DNA from: Thermonema lapsum
GTDB taxonomy: Bacteria > Bacteroidota > Bacteroidia > Cytophagales > Thermonemataceae
Assembly: GCF_011761635.1 (NCBI RefSeq)
Contig: NZ_JAASRN010000002.1
Coordinates: forward strand, 522,634-586,633
Length of the DNA: 64,000 nucleotides
Reading direction: 5' to 3'
The notes under the pieces are model-generated. The model was not told the DNA's origin, ran no database searches, and saw nothing but the letters and a program-made list of their open reading frames with translations. Within the stretch, counting starts at the first letter, position 1, and each line of letters begins with the position of its first letter. Shown piece after piece: positions 1 through 9,365 of the stretch. Made by a program: the position numbers and the translations under genes.

Positions 1-39
1 CGTCCGTTTTTGCTAAATTCATAAAAACAGAATAGCCCT

Positions 40-597
40 ATGAAAACATTCAGTAAACTATTACTGCTCTGCCTCCTGTGTGTCTTCGCTCAACACACAC
101 AGGCACAACGATTCAGCCTGCGAGACAATCAGCAAAGAACCGGAGATACCCTCTATCTCCGCCTCACCGGTAAAAAAAACGGTGTGTCTTATATCGAGAA
201 GATTCAAGACGCTTGGCACCTGCGGGAACCGGGAGAAATGGGTGATTCGCTCTTTATTTACTACCAAATATCCATAAACATATACAAAAATAACCCTAAA
301 ATTCCCTATGCCAATTTTTCATCACTATTTACACCCATAGACATCCGCATTATCAATCGCCGCAGAATGCCCACACACAGAGAAGTACCACTCCAAGACC
401 TGAAAGGGCTACATATACTTAGCCCGGATGAGTTTCATGAGCTAATAGTTCCTCACCGCAAAAAAGAACTCCCCTACGACTGTACTGTTTACCACTATCT
501 GAAAAACAAAACCGTTTATGTCGTAGAGGAACTCCCGGACAAGGCCTACCTCTGGCTTGTGGTGCCAACTTATCCAGCAGATTGTATAAAGTTCTAA
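40..597 (+). CDS. Hypothetical secreted protein
   Basis: A 185-residue protein I do not recognise. Residues 1-22 form a clear Sec signal peptide (lysine at position 2, hydrophobic core, cleavage after AQA/Q), with no lipobox cysteine, so a periplasmic or exported product is expected. The mature part is rich in charged and aromatic residues and has no motif I can name. It is followed closely by a strong terminator at 604-628, so it ends its transcription unit. Any upstream partner lies outside the window. Confidence 0.75.
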   Translation: MKTFSKLLLLCLLCVFAQHTQAQRFSLRDNQQRTGDTLYLRLTGKKNGVSYIEKIQDAWHLREPGEMGDSLFIYYQISINIYKNNPKIPYANFSSLFTPIDIRIINRRRMPTHREVPLQDLKGLHILSPDEFHELIVPHRKKELPYDCTVYHYLKNKTVYVVEELPDKAYLWLVVPTYPADCIKF

Positions 598-603
598 ACC
601 CCG

Positions 604-628
604 CCGCCCTTTCACGGGCGGTTTTTTT
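604..628 (+). terminator. Rho-independent terminator
   Basis: A 6-bp perfect G/C-rich stem (604-609 with 616-621) and a 6-base loop are followed by seven T residues. It lies just after the stop codon of the secreted-protein gene. Confidence 0.85.
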
Positions 629-682
629 GTGTATTTTTAAGCTTTGTGTAGAGGTTCATAAGTTTTAAAACAAGATTGCCCC

Positions 683-1252
683 ATGAAATACCGCCCTCTT
701 ATTGCTTGTGTTTGCGTGTTGTTACTTGCCGGTTGCCGCAGCCTGCGCGACATGAAAAACTTCTCCCGCTGTGAGTTTCGTTTGGAACGTATCGAAGCGG
801 TTCAATTGGCAGGACAGGACATCACCGGCTTGCAAAGCTGGAAAGAGCTCAACATGCTTCAGGCCGGCAACATTTTGCGCCATGCCATGCAGCAAAAACA
901 ACTGCCTTTACAACTCACCTTCCGCCTGGCAGTGTATAACCCCAACCAAGCGCGCGCCGCACTCAACCGCATCGACTACGAACTGTGGTTGTTCGGTAAA
1001 AAGGCAGCTACAGGCAGCTCCGGACAACGCATGGAAATAGAAGGCGGACAAACGGCCTCTTTTTCCATGAGCATAGAAAGCGACTTGTGGGCACTATTCC
1101 AAGGGCAAGACGCGAAAGAAGTTGCAGAGAAAGGCTTTCGCTTGCGCCGTGCCGACGGCAAAGCAGGCGATGAGGTAGCGCTGCGCCTCAAGCCCTATAT
1201 CCGTATTTTCAATAAACAGATTGCCTATCCCGGCTATGTGCACCTGCCTTAG
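683..1252 (+). CDS. LEA14-like (LEA type 2) lipoprotein
   Basis: A 189-residue putative lipoprotein. The signal sequence ends in the lipobox LLAGC, so Cys18 would be lipidated. The mature part resembles the LEA type 2 / water-stress fold found in bacterial lipoproteins: a beta-rich region with an R-x-A-V-Y-N-P-N segment near residues 82-88 and alternating strands to the C-terminus. Family assignment is by sequence feel only. The gene ends inside the 3' end of the convergent GH3-hydrolase gene (4-base overlap). Confidence 0.65.
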   Translation: MKYRPLIACVCVLLLAGCRSLRDMKNFSRCEFRLERIEAVQLAGQDITGLQSWKELNMLQAGNILRHAMQQKQLPLQLTFRLAVYNPNQARAALNRIDYELWLFGKKAATGSSGQRMEIEGGQTASFSMSIESDLWALFQGQDAKEVAEKGFRLRRADGKAGDEVALRLKPYIRIFNKQIAYPGYVHLP

Positions 1253-4242
1253 CGGCGCGGTTGAACGTCTTGCTCCAGTAGCTTTTCCAACTGCTGCGTA
1301 GCAAAAAGAAAAGCATGCTCCATCAGCGAGCTGTACACTACATCTGACACTCGGCGCCGCACATGCCCGGTAACCAACTTTTGGTTGTCGGCAGTAGGGT
1401 GCACCCGGTTCGAAAGGAAAACAATCAGCAGGTTGTAGGTGGGGTCTGCCCATACCACAGTACCCGTAAAACCCGAATGCCCATAAGACAGAGGCGAGGC
1501 ATAGCGCGAAATATAACTATACAATTGACCTTTTGGGGGCTTGTCCCATCCCAAACCGCGGCGGTTGTTCCGCTCTTGCCGTGCAGAAAAGAGAGTAACG
1601 GTTTGCGGCATCAAATAGCGGCGCCCTCCATAATAGCCCATCTGCAAATACATCTGCATCACCTTTGCCAAGTCATTGGCATTGGCAAAAAGCCCGGCAT
1701 GCCCTCCTACGCCCCCTTCCATGGCAGCAAAGGGGTCATGTACGTGCCCTTGCAGCATTTGTTTACGAAACTCAAGGTCGTCTTCGGTAGGTGCAATCAA
1801 GGTTTTAGGATAGCGCAAAGTGGGGCGATACATCAAACGATAAGCGCCTAACGGCTCATACAAGTTCTGAGACAGAAAACGGTCTAAAGGTTGGTTCAAC
1901 TGCTTTTCTGCTATTTCCTTCAACAGATAGAAACCTAGGTCACTATACACAAAAGGATACTTACCTTGTCGCTTTTTGAGCATTTCCGACTCGATAACCC
2001 ATTGCTTCAAAGAGTCGGGCAGCGAGCGATGAGCATACATGCGGGCGGCTACCTCTATGGGGTAGCTTTCAGAAAAGCTATTGATATAGAAATGAGGCAG
2101 CCATTGACCAGAGGCATCCAACGTACGTTGCCAAAAAGGAATAAAAGCTTTGAGCCCTGCCTGATGGAGCAGCAAATCATAAATAGTTACTTCCCCCTTG
2201 GGGTTGCCTGCCAACTCTGGCAGATAATGCTTGATGGGCGTGCGCAAATCTATAAAGCCTTGTTCATAAAGAAACTGTATGGCATAAAGAGTGCCTGCCA
2301 CCTTCGACACCGAGGCGATGTCGTAGAGGTCACGCAGCGTGACGGGGCGCTCGCCGAAATAAGTAAAGTGTCCGTAGGCTTTATGCCACACCACCCGCCC
2401 GTTACGTGCTACCAGCAACTGCCCCCCCGGCATGGCTTGCTGTTTTATGGCTTCTTGCATCAGGGCATCTACTTGCCTCAGTACACGGCTATCCAAGCCG
2501 GCAGTTTCGGGCACTTCTGAATATTGCAGCCTTTGCAGCTTGGGCGTGATGATGCCGCTGCCCTCACGGAATTTGCCTACCGACACCGGTAAACGCCCTT
2601 CAAAGGCAAGCGCCCCAAAGATGGCTTGTGGCACGGCACGCAAGGTCTGGGGGGTCTCTTCATAGGCGCAAATCAGGTGCTCCATGTCTTCCAGCTGCGC
2701 AAGAGCATAAGGGCTGCCAAATACAGCCACCACTACCTTGCTTTTTTTCTGCAGTTCTTTCAGAAAGCGAAGGGTCTCCGGACTGATGCCAAAGGTGGAC
2801 TTTGGGCGCCAGTTCATATCAAAAATACCTACCACAAACAAAGAATGACGCTCTGCATTTGCCAGAATTTGATTGTAGAGGTAAGCGTTTCGTTTGTCTT
2901 CTTTGCCAATGGCATAATGAGTGAAAGAGGCATACAGGTCGAGGTAGTCCTGAAACTCATTACCATCGGGCAGACCTATGCTTACCGACGCCATCTCTTC
3001 GAGCTCTATATGACGGACAGGCAACAAGTCATCCTCGTTGCGCAGCAGGGTCAGGGCTTTTTGATAGGCTTCTTCTATCAATGCCCGATACACCGGCTTG
3101 TGCAGGTCTTCTTCTATACCTGCTGTCTCGATGCGCTGGGGTGTCCTAAGTCCTAAATCATATTTGGCAGACAAAATGCGCCTTACATGCACATCCAAGT
3201 CTGCCTCTTTGAGCTTACCCTTTTTCACTGCTTCTTCTATGTAGGCTACTGCTTGGGGCACATCCTGTGGAAAGAGCAACACATCATTGCCGGCTTCCAA
3301 AGCCATCAGTTCTATTTCACCGGCTTTAAAATAAGCACTTACCCCTTTCATATTCAGGGCATCGGTAAACAAAAGACCATCATAGGCAAGGCGTTCACGC
3401 AACAAATCGGTTACCACTGGTCGAGACAAAGTAGTAGGACGCTTGCTCTTATCCAAAGCCGGAATGTAGAGGTGTGCCACCATCATACTCTTGACGCCGC
3501 CTAAAATCAGCTCCTTGAAGGGATAGAGCTCGAGGGTATCGAGGCGCAGACGGCTGTGTTGAATCACTGGAAGCGCATAGTGGGAGTCGGTGTCGGTGTC
3601 GCCATGCCCGGGAAAATGCTTGGCACAAGCTATCAAACCGTATTCCTGCATGCCACGGGCATATGCCAGCCCTTTGGCTGCCACTCGGTATTTATTTTCC
3701 CCAAAAGAACGATAGCCTATCACCGGATTGGCGGGGTTGTTGTTGATATCGACTACCGGCGCAAAGTTGATATGAACACCTATACGACGACACTGCTCAG
3801 CAATTTGCTTGCCCATCTCGTAGATATAAGCATCGTCGCGCAGGGCACCTAAGGTCATCTGTCGAGGATACGACAGGGTACTGTCGAGGCGCATACCCAG
3901 TCCCCACTCCCCATCGATGGCTATCCACAAAGGCACTTTGGCTATTGCCTGCAGCCGGTTGGTGATGAGCGCCTGTCGCACCGGACCTCCTTGAAAAAAT
4001 ATCACTCCACCGATGTCATAGTCTCTCACGAGTGTTTCCAATACCTGCACGTGCTGCTCGTCTTTATTCGAATACGCCGCCACCATCATCAGCTGCCCTA
4101 TCTTCTGGCGCAAACTCATGCTGCGCATGACACTGTCGACCCAGCGGTCTTTGGTTTGCACTTCTGTTGCAGCTGGGTGAGTGGGCGAAAAGAAGGTTGG
4201 TATCCATAAAGTCAGTAAGAAAGCTCCAAATATTCGAATCAT
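1249..4242 (-). CDS. GH3 beta-N-acetylglucosaminidase fused to a serine hydrolase (beta-lactamase fold)
   Basis: A 997-residue exported fusion protein. After a signal peptide (about residues 1-25), residues 35-370 are a NagZ-like GH3 domain. This carries the KHFPGHGDT...DSH loop (208-221, with the His/Asp dyad) and the FTDALNM nucleophile motif (Asp294). A linker and the GH3 C-terminal part run to about 570. Residues 585-990 are a class C beta-lactamase/penicillin-binding fold with S644-x-x-K647, the Tyr766-Ser-Asp triad element and H922-S-G. Similar fusions are known in Bacteroidota. The likely role is cleaving GlcNAc-containing muropeptides, with the second domain acting as a D-Ala-type esterase or peptidase. 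The second activity is inferred. Confidence 0.9.
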   Translation of the reverse strand: MIRIFGAFLLTLWIPTFFSPTHPAATEVQTKDRWVDSVMRSMSLRQKIGQLMMVAAYSNKDEQHVQVLETLVRDYDIGGVIFFQGGPVRQALITNRLQAIAKVPLWIAIDGEWGLGMRLDSTLSYPRQMTLGALRDDAYIYEMGKQIAEQCRRIGVHINFAPVVDINNNPANPVIGYRSFGENKYRVAAKGLAYARGMQEYGLIACAKHFPGHGDTDTDSHYALPVIQHSRLRLDTLELYPFKELILGGVKSMMVAHLYIPALDKSKRPTTLSRPVVTDLLRERLAYDGLLFTDALNMKGVSAYFKAGEIELMALEAGNDVLLFPQDVPQAVAYIEEAVKKGKLKEADLDVHVRRILSAKYDLGLRTPQRIETAGIEEDLHKPVYRALIEEAYQKALTLLRNEDDLLPVRHIELEEMASVSIGLPDGNEFQDYLDLYASFTHYAIGKEDKRNAYLYNQILANAERHSLFVVGIFDMNWRPKSTFGISPETLRFLKELQKKSKVVVAVFGSPYALAQLEDMEHLICAYEETPQTLRAVPQAIFGALAFEGRLPVSVGKFREGSGIITPKLQRLQYSEVPETAGLDSRVLRQVDALMQEAIKQQAMPGGQLLVARNGRVVWHKAYGHFTYFGERPVTLRDLYDIASVSKVAGTLYAIQFLYEQGFIDLRTPIKHYLPELAGNPKGEVTIYDLLLHQAGLKAFIPFWQRTLDASGQWLPHFYINSFSESYPIEVAARMYAHRSLPDSLKQWVIESEMLKKRQGKYPFVYSDLGFYLLKEIAEKQLNQPLDRFLSQNLYEPLGAYRLMYRPTLRYPKTLIAPTEDDLEFRKQMLQGHVHDPFAAMEGGVGGHAGLFANANDLAKVMQMYLQMGYYGGRRYLMPQTVTLFSARQERNNRRGLGWDKPPKGQLYSYISRYASPLSYGHSGFTGTVVWADPTYNLLIVFLSNRVHPTADNQKLVTGHVRRRVSDVVYSSLMEHAFLFATQQLEKLLEQDVQPRR

Positions 4243-4393
4243 TGAGGTGCATCAAGTTTTTAACAATAAGTACTAACCGCTGTCAATTGCAAAGAACGGA
4301 TAAAGGTAAAACTTTAGTAGGTTTGCAAAAAAGCAAATAGTTTGCAACTTTTGAAGTAAAAGAAATCGTTGTGTTTTAAAACACTCAAACATC

Positions 4394-4729
4394 ATGCGCT
4401 TTTTTCTGTTTAAACTGCCTAAATACAAACGTTTTCACTTTGTTACCCGCTACTACGACCCCGAAAAAGAAGAAAGAGCGCAGCGTTACGAACGTATTTT
4501 GCGGGCGGCAGCCCCCAATACTTCCCCCGAACAAGTCAAGGAGTCGATTCGTGCCTTTTACCGACGCCGTCAAACAAGCAGCCCCTCCCCGGTTAAGACG
4601 CGCGGACTCTATATCAGCGCCATTGCCATCAGCACTTTGGGCTTTTTGTATGTTGGTTTGTGGGCATATTTATTTGCCGCATTAGTTATCACTGCCGACT
4701 GGTGGCGTCGTCGTAGCTCAAATGCATGA
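4394..4729 (+). CDS. Small membrane protein of unknown function
   Basis: A 111-residue protein. Residues 1-65 are basic and charged (cytoplasmic, likely helical). Residues 70-100 form one long or two short hydrophobic membrane segments, followed by a basic tail (WWRRR) that favours a cytoplasmic C-terminus. No known family is recognised. The stop overlaps the mutL start as ATGA (4726-4729), which suggests translational coupling with mutL, although a functional link is not implied. Confidence 0.7.
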   Translation: MRFFLFKLPKYKRFHFVTRYYDPEKEERAQRYERILRAAAPNTSPEQVKESIRAFYRRRQTSSPSPVKTRGLYISAIAISTLGFLYVGLWAYLFAALVITADWWRRRSSNA

Positions 4730-6645
4730 AGCCTATGACAGACCGTATTCGACTACTTCCGGACAACATAGCCAATCAAATAGCCGCTGGCGAGGTGGTG
4801 CAGCGCCCCGCCTCGGTGGTAAAAGAGCTGCTCGAAAACGCCATCGATGCCGAAGCCACACACATCAAGCTGATAGTAAAAGATGGGGGCAAATCGCTGA
4901 TTCATGTCATTGACAACGGAATAGGTATGTCGCCCAATGATGCACGCATGAGCTTTGAACGGCATGCTACCTCCAAAATCAAACACGCCGATGACCTTTT
5001 CCGTATCCGCACGATGGGCTTTCGCGGCGAGGCGCTGGCTTCGATAGCTGCCGTTGCACAAGTAGAGATGAAAACGCGGCTGCGCGATGCCGACTTGGGC
5101 ACCTTGCTGCGCATCGAGGGGTCGGAACTTATCACTCAAGAAGAAGTCATATGTCCGGAAGGCACCTCTATTGCGGTGAAGAATTTATTTTTTAATGTGC
5201 CTGCGCGACGCAAGTTCCTCAAGTCCAATGCCGTAGAGATGCAGCATATATTCCAAGAGTTTTATCGGGTGGCACTTGCCCACCCTTCCATCCATTTTGA
5301 GCTGCATCACAATCAAGTGGAAGTGTACAACCTGCATCCGGGCAAACTGAGTCGTCGCATCGTCGATTTATTTGGCAAACAGTATCGCCAACTGCTCATC
5401 CCCTGCAAAGAAGAAACGCCCACAGTAAAAATACACGGATACATAGGCACCCCCCAACAAGCCAAAAAGACACGCGGCGAACAATTCTTCTTTGTGAACA
5501 AACGCTTCATCAAGCATGGTTATTTGCATCATGCTGTGATGCAAGCCTATGCCGATACCCTCTTGGAAGGCACTTATCCGTTCTATTGTCTTTTTATTGA
5601 TATAGACCCCGAGCAGGTGGATGTGAACGTACACCCCACCAAAACTGAGGTAAAATTTGAAGACGAGCGCACCTTGTATGCCTTCATGCTTACGGCTGTG
5701 CAACGAGCACTGGCAACCCACCATATCAAACCTTCGCTTGACTTTGAAATAAGCATCAACTTTCCGGAGTCGCTGTCCGACGTGCGCAGCCTCCACAACA
5801 AGAAACCAAGCGAGCCCGGCTCTTTGGCTTCGAGCAGGCAGAGCGAAAGCCAAGACTTTCAATCCAAACAATCGAAGCAAGCAAGCAAAGACTGGAAACG
5901 TCTGTTTGAGGATTTCGAAGCTGAACAAACCCTTAACATACCCTTAGAAGGCGAAGAACTGGAGCTGTTTCAAAAGATGCAGCAACGCGAGCAAGAGCAA
6001 CAAAAAAGCAAGGTCATCAAGGTAAGCAGCCGGCTCAACCAAATAGAGGATGAGGAAGAAGAGGCTAAACAGGCATTAAGCCCCGAAAGCCAACCTGTGT
6101 TTCAATTGCATGAGCAATACTTGGTGTCTCAGGTCAAATCGGGCTTACTGCTCATCAACATCAAGGCAGCCAAACAACGCATTTTGTATGACCGCTTTTT
6201 GCAACAGATACGTTCAGGGAAGCGTTTTGCCCAACAGGTGCTTTTTCCGGCGCGTATCAGCCTGCCTACAGCCGACCGCACTTTATTGCAAGAAATAAGT
6301 CCCCAACTGCAGCAGGTGGGCTTCGAGCTGGAATTCTTGCAAAGTGGGGAGGTATTGGTGCGCAGTGTGCCTTCGGATTTGCAAGACGAGCCGCAGCATA
6401 TCCTTGAGTTTTTTTTGGAACAATACAAGCAAATGCATAACGACTTCAGCTTAGCACAGGATGAAAAGGTAGCGCGTACCTTAGCCGCGCGAGCGGCACA
6501 CCGCTTACCCAAGCGTTTGTCGCAAGAAGAAATGCAAAGTATGATTGCGCAGCTGTTTGCCTCCAGCAATCCCAACTTCTCGCCTTATGGCGAACGCATC
6601 TTGGTTATCCTCGATGCACAGCAAATCGCAGCTATGTTTGAATAA
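4726..6645 (+). CDS. mutL: DNA mismatch repair protein MutL
   Basis: A 639-residue MutL, matchmaker of mismatch repair between MutS and downstream nucleases. The GHKL ATPase domain is intact, with motif I around ELLENAIDA (residues 36-44), then DNGIGM, the ATP-lid TMGFRGEALASI and, further on, QVDVNVHPTKTEV. A charged linker covers about 365-450 and the dimerisation domain follows. At residues 478-485, where many MutL proteins carry the DQHAxxE endonuclease motif, this one reads NIKAAKQR. The later C-P-H-x-R-type motif reads SPYGER, so nicking activity is doubtful. The start used here overlaps the upstream stop; Met4 (4735) is an equally good start. Confidence 0.95.
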   Translation: MKPMTDRIRLLPDNIANQIAAGEVVQRPASVVKELLENAIDAEATHIKLIVKDGGKSLIHVIDNGIGMSPNDARMSFERHATSKIKHADDLFRIRTMGFRGEALASIAAVAQVEMKTRLRDADLGTLLRIEGSELITQEEVICPEGTSIAVKNLFFNVPARRKFLKSNAVEMQHIFQEFYRVALAHPSIHFELHHNQVEVYNLHPGKLSRRIVDLFGKQYRQLLIPCKEETPTVKIHGYIGTPQQAKKTRGEQFFFVNKRFIKHGYLHHAVMQAYADTLLEGTYPFYCLFIDIDPEQVDVNVHPTKTEVKFEDERTLYAFMLTAVQRALATHHIKPSLDFEISINFPESLSDVRSLHNKKPSEPGSLASSRQSESQDFQSKQSKQASKDWKRLFEDFEAEQTLNIPLEGEELELFQKMQQREQEQQKSKVIKVSSRLNQIEDEEEEAKQALSPESQPVFQLHEQYLVSQVKSGLLLINIKAAKQRILYDRFLQQIRSGKRFAQQVLFPARISLPTADRTLLQEISPQLQQVGFELEFLQSGEVLVRSVPSDLQDEPQHILEFFLEQYKQMHNDFSLAQDEKVARTLAARAAHRLPKRLSQEEMQSMIAQLFASSNPNFSPYGERILVILDAQQIAAMFE

Positions 6646-6701
6646 AACGGCAGTAGTATCACTTCGCTTCTTCCTTCCCCTTAATCACAAGCCGAGCACC
6701 G

Positions 6702-8171
6702 CTACCATTCAATGGGATAGTATTGTCGGCTTCCACCCGGATAGATTCCCTCCATATACAACACGTGGCGGTGTGCCTCGGCACTACGCAGCAGTTTCGC
6801 CAGTTGGGTGGCATCCTTTATTTTTATTTTTTTACCGTTGATGCTCAGTTCCGTTACAATAAAGCCTTTCTCCAATCCAGCATTGAACAAAGGACCGGGA
6901 CGCAGTTGCAGCAGGCGGGCACCACCTTCCAACTCGTAGCGGCTCATTTCCTCAAGACTGAGGCTTTCCCACTCACCTCCTAATGCAAATACATGCACAT
7001 TGTTTACTTTCTTGGCAAGTGCTAAACCGCCTTTTACATTGCGCAGACGAGCCGTTACGCTACGTTTCTTGCCATCGCGCAGAAAGGTAATTTGCACCGT
7101 CTCACCGGGATAATGCAAAGCAATGCGCTCCTGCAACTCCGACATATTGCGTATGGGCAGGCTGTCCACTTTCAAAATAATGTCGCCGGGCTTCAAGCCT
7201 GCTTCTTCGGCACCACTGTTGGCATTGACTGCCTTCACCAGCACGCCATTGAGGTGCGTGAGCTTGTAGGCACGTGCGGTTTCTATATCCAAGTCTTGAA
7301 TCTGCACGCCCAAAATGGCTCGCTGCACTTCGCCATATTCAAGCAGGTCGTAGGCTACCTTTCGCACCAAGTTGGAAGGCACGGCAAAGGAATAACCCGA
7401 ATAGCTGCCCGTCTGGCTGGCAATGGCAGTATTGATACCAATCAGCTCGCCGCGCAGGTTCACCAAAGCCCCACCACTGTTGCCGGGGTTCACCACCGCA
7501 TCGGTTTGCAGGAAAGACTCTATCTGCAAGCCGTTTTCTTCACGTATGATGTTGATGTTTCTTGCTTTGGCACTGATGATGCCGGCGGTTACCGTGAAGC
7601 TCAAATCGAAAGGGTTGCCCAGAGCCAACACCCATTCACCTATTTGCACTTGGTCGGAGTTGCCAAAAGGTAAAAAAGCCAGATTGTCGGCATCTATTTT
7701 CAGCAGCGCGAGGTCGGTGCTGGGGTCAGTGCCTATGACTTCTGCTTCAAAATAACGCTGGTCCCATAGCAAAATCTGTATTTCGTAAGCTCCTTCCACC
7801 ACGTGATAGTTGGTGATAAGGTAGCCATCTTTGCTAATAAGCACACCCGAGCCGGTGGTAGTGCGCGGAATCTTCAAACTACGGTCGTGGAAGCTGTAAA
7901 AAAGCTCTTCTTCGGCTTCAGAAGAGCGCATGCGCGATTTGATGTGCACGATGGCAGGGGCTGCCTTGTTGGCTGCTTCCAAAAAAGCCTCTGCATCCAG
8001 GACTTTCCCTTTGGCGGCAGCTACCGGGCGTGCCGAGAAGTCGGGCTGATGAATCAACGCCTCCGGCTTGGAAGGGCTATTCCACCACTGGAAGAGCAGC
8101 AAGACCACGAGAGCGCCCGCTACACCTCCGGCAAAAGGGCTAAAAAGAATATTTTTGATTCGGTTACTCAT
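6702..8171 (-). CDS. DegP/DegQ-family (HtrA) periplasmic serine protease
   Basis: A 489-residue HtrA-type protease. An N-terminal membrane anchor (residues 13-29) leads into a trypsin-like domain with a complete triad: His123 in TNYHVV, Asp153 in STDLALLKI and Ser232 in GNSGGAL. Two PDZ domains follow (about 285-375 and 400-485), the second being divergent. The family degrades or refolds misfolded envelope proteins. The gene converges on mutL with a 56-base gap and has its own consensus promoter at 8245-8276. Confidence 0.95.
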   Translation of the reverse strand: MSNRIKNILFSPFAGGVAGALVVLLLFQWWNSPSKPEALIHQPDFSARPVAAAKGKVLDAEAFLEAANKAAPAIVHIKSRMRSSEAEEELFYSFHDRSLKIPRTTTGSGVLISKDGYLITNYHVVEGAYEIQILLWDQRYFEAEVIGTDPSTDLALLKIDADNLAFLPFGNSDQVQIGEWVLALGNPFDLSFTVTAGIISAKARNINIIREENGLQIESFLQTDAVVNPGNSGGALVNLRGELIGINTAIASQTGSYSGYSFAVPSNLVRKVAYDLLEYGEVQRAILGVQIQDLDIETARAYKLTHLNGVLVKAVNANSGAEEAGLKPGDIILKVDSLPIRNMSELQERIALHYPGETVQITFLRDGKKRSVTARLRNVKGGLALAKKVNNVHVFALGGEWESLSLEEMSRYELEGGARLLQLRPGPLFNAGLEKGFIVTELSINGKKIKIKDATQLAKLLRSAEAHRHVLYMEGIYPGGSRQYYPIEW

Positions 8172-8244
8172 TCTTTATTTCTCTGGTTTATTAAAACGGC
8201 ATGACAGCAGAAAAATAACAAAAAGCATGCGAAAAACAGCTGCT

Positions 8245-8276
8245 CAAAGTTAATTATATAACATATTGATGAACAA
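8245..8276 (-). promoter_or_regulatory. Bacteroidota-type promoter for the HtrA protease gene
   Basis: On the minus strand, TTG (8274-8276), a 21-base spacer and TAACTTTG (8245-8252) match the Bacteroidota -33/-7 consensus. It lies about 70 bases before the ATG at 8171. Confidence 0.65.
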
Positions 8277-8315
8277 TTGGTTGCCGTAAAACAAAAAATT
8301 TTTTTAGCAAAATGC

Positions 8316-8346
8316 TTGCACAGTTTTTTCAAAGCGCTTAATATTG
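8316..8346 (+). promoter_or_regulatory. Probable promoter of tRNA-Asn
   Basis: TTG (8316-8318), a 20-base spacer and TAATATTG (8339-8346), one mismatch from TAnnTTTG. It ends 29 bases before the tRNA 5' end. Confidence 0.5.
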
Positions 8347-8375
8347 CATCAGAATTCGAGAACAAAGAGCAAGAC

Positions 8376-8449
8376 TCCTCAGTAGCTCAGCTGGTTAGAG
8401 CACCTGACTGTTAATCAGGGGGTCGCTGGTTCGAGCCCAGCCTGGGGAG
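8376..8449 (+). tRNA. tRNA-Asn (GTT)
   Basis: A complete cloverleaf. The acceptor stem pairs 8376-8382 with 8442-8448 and the discriminator is G8449. The D-loop is AGCTCAGCTGGTTAGAGC, the anticodon GTT sits at 8410-8412 and the T-loop is TTCGAGC. CCA is not encoded. A terminator follows six bases later, so the tRNA is transcribed alone. Confidence 0.97.
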
Positions 8450-8455
8450 CAAAGA

Positions 8456-8480
8456 AGCCCGCAAAAAAGCGGGCTTTTTT
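8456..8480 (+). terminator. Terminator after tRNA-Asn
   Basis: A 7-bp stem (8456-8462 with 8469-8475), an A6 loop and a T run. Nothing else is seen between here and 8721. Confidence 0.9.
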
Positions 8481-8721
8481 CATTATGCTGTCTTTTGCTT
8501 CTCACGGGCTTATCTCTATGGCATATTTTGCCGAAGCAATTACCTTGAAGTGCAGGCAACGACTCTGGCTTTTGGGCTGCTTTCAGGGCTTTTAGGATGG
8601 CATTCACAAAAAAACTTTTCTAACTCAAAATACAAGCAGCTTACAAAACAAGAACAACAGTGCCGTCGAAAAAAACAGAAGCCCGCATCTTCTCTGCAGA
8701 TACAGGCTTGTATTTTTGCTG

Positions 8722-9354
8722 TTAGCGGCGTTTTCTTTTTTTCTTGATTTGCTTTCCGTTGCTATGTCCGTTGCTGTTGCGGTTTTTGTTGTTGCGCGCA
8801 CTCAGGTTATCGAAAAGCTCTAAAGCTTCCACTTCTTCCAATGAAAAAGGCAATTCGCTGCCGACCATCTCTTGCAAATGCTGGTATATGACTGCATTCT
8901 CCACGCTATCTTGATTCCAAGCAAGGCTTTGCATCTTCATGAGGCTACCAATGTAGCCAAAGGTAACTTTACGTTCTTCCTCGTCTTCTAATTGCTTAGC
9001 CATTTCAATAAGGCGTTCGATGTTGCGCCCATAGTGTTTGTATTTCAAGTCTGCCTGAGGGTAAGGTACCGGGTCGGGGCGTCGGTTCAGCTGTTCCGGG
9101 TCGGGCATAGGAAAAGGCGCATCCACATCTAAACGGAAATCGGTCATGATGAACAAATCATCCCATAATTTGTTGTACACATCTTCGCCATCGCCATAGT
9201 TGGGCAATAAATCTTTCATAAGCTCCACCAAAGCATGGGCATAGTCGGTGCGTTTTTGGCGGTCTTCAATGGTAAGCAGATATTCTGCCAGCCCTTGTAT
9301 GTTGCGCCCATATTCGAGCAACTTCAAAGGTTTCTTTTGCTGATATTCGAACAT
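8722..9354 (-). CDS. DUF4290 domain protein
   Basis: A 210-residue protein of the DUF4290 family, which is largely restricted to Bacteroidota and has no known function. The family signature is visible as two similar blocks, EYGRNIQ near residue 14 and HYGRNIERLIEMA near residue 107, each starting a helical segment. The C-terminus is a short Asn/Lys/Arg-rich tail. There is no signal peptide, so it is cytoplasmic. It lies 11 bases after pcrA on the same strand, so the two are probably co-transcribed. Confidence 0.85.
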   Translation of the reverse strand: MFEYQQKKPLKLLEYGRNIQGLAEYLLTIEDRQKRTDYAHALVELMKDLLPNYGDGEDVYNKLWDDLFIMTDFRLDVDAPFPMPDPEQLNRRPDPVPYPQADLKYKHYGRNIERLIEMAKQLEDEEERKVTFGYIGSLMKMQSLAWNQDSVENAVIYQHLQEMVGSELPFSLEEVEALELFDNLSARNNKNRNSNGHSNGKQIKKKRKRR

Positions 9355-9365
9355 AGTTTTTGGGT

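Noticed and set aside
8395-8607. Minus-strand ORF with SPGWARTSDPL
   Set aside because: It is the antisense of tRNA-Asn, a well-known false-protein pattern.
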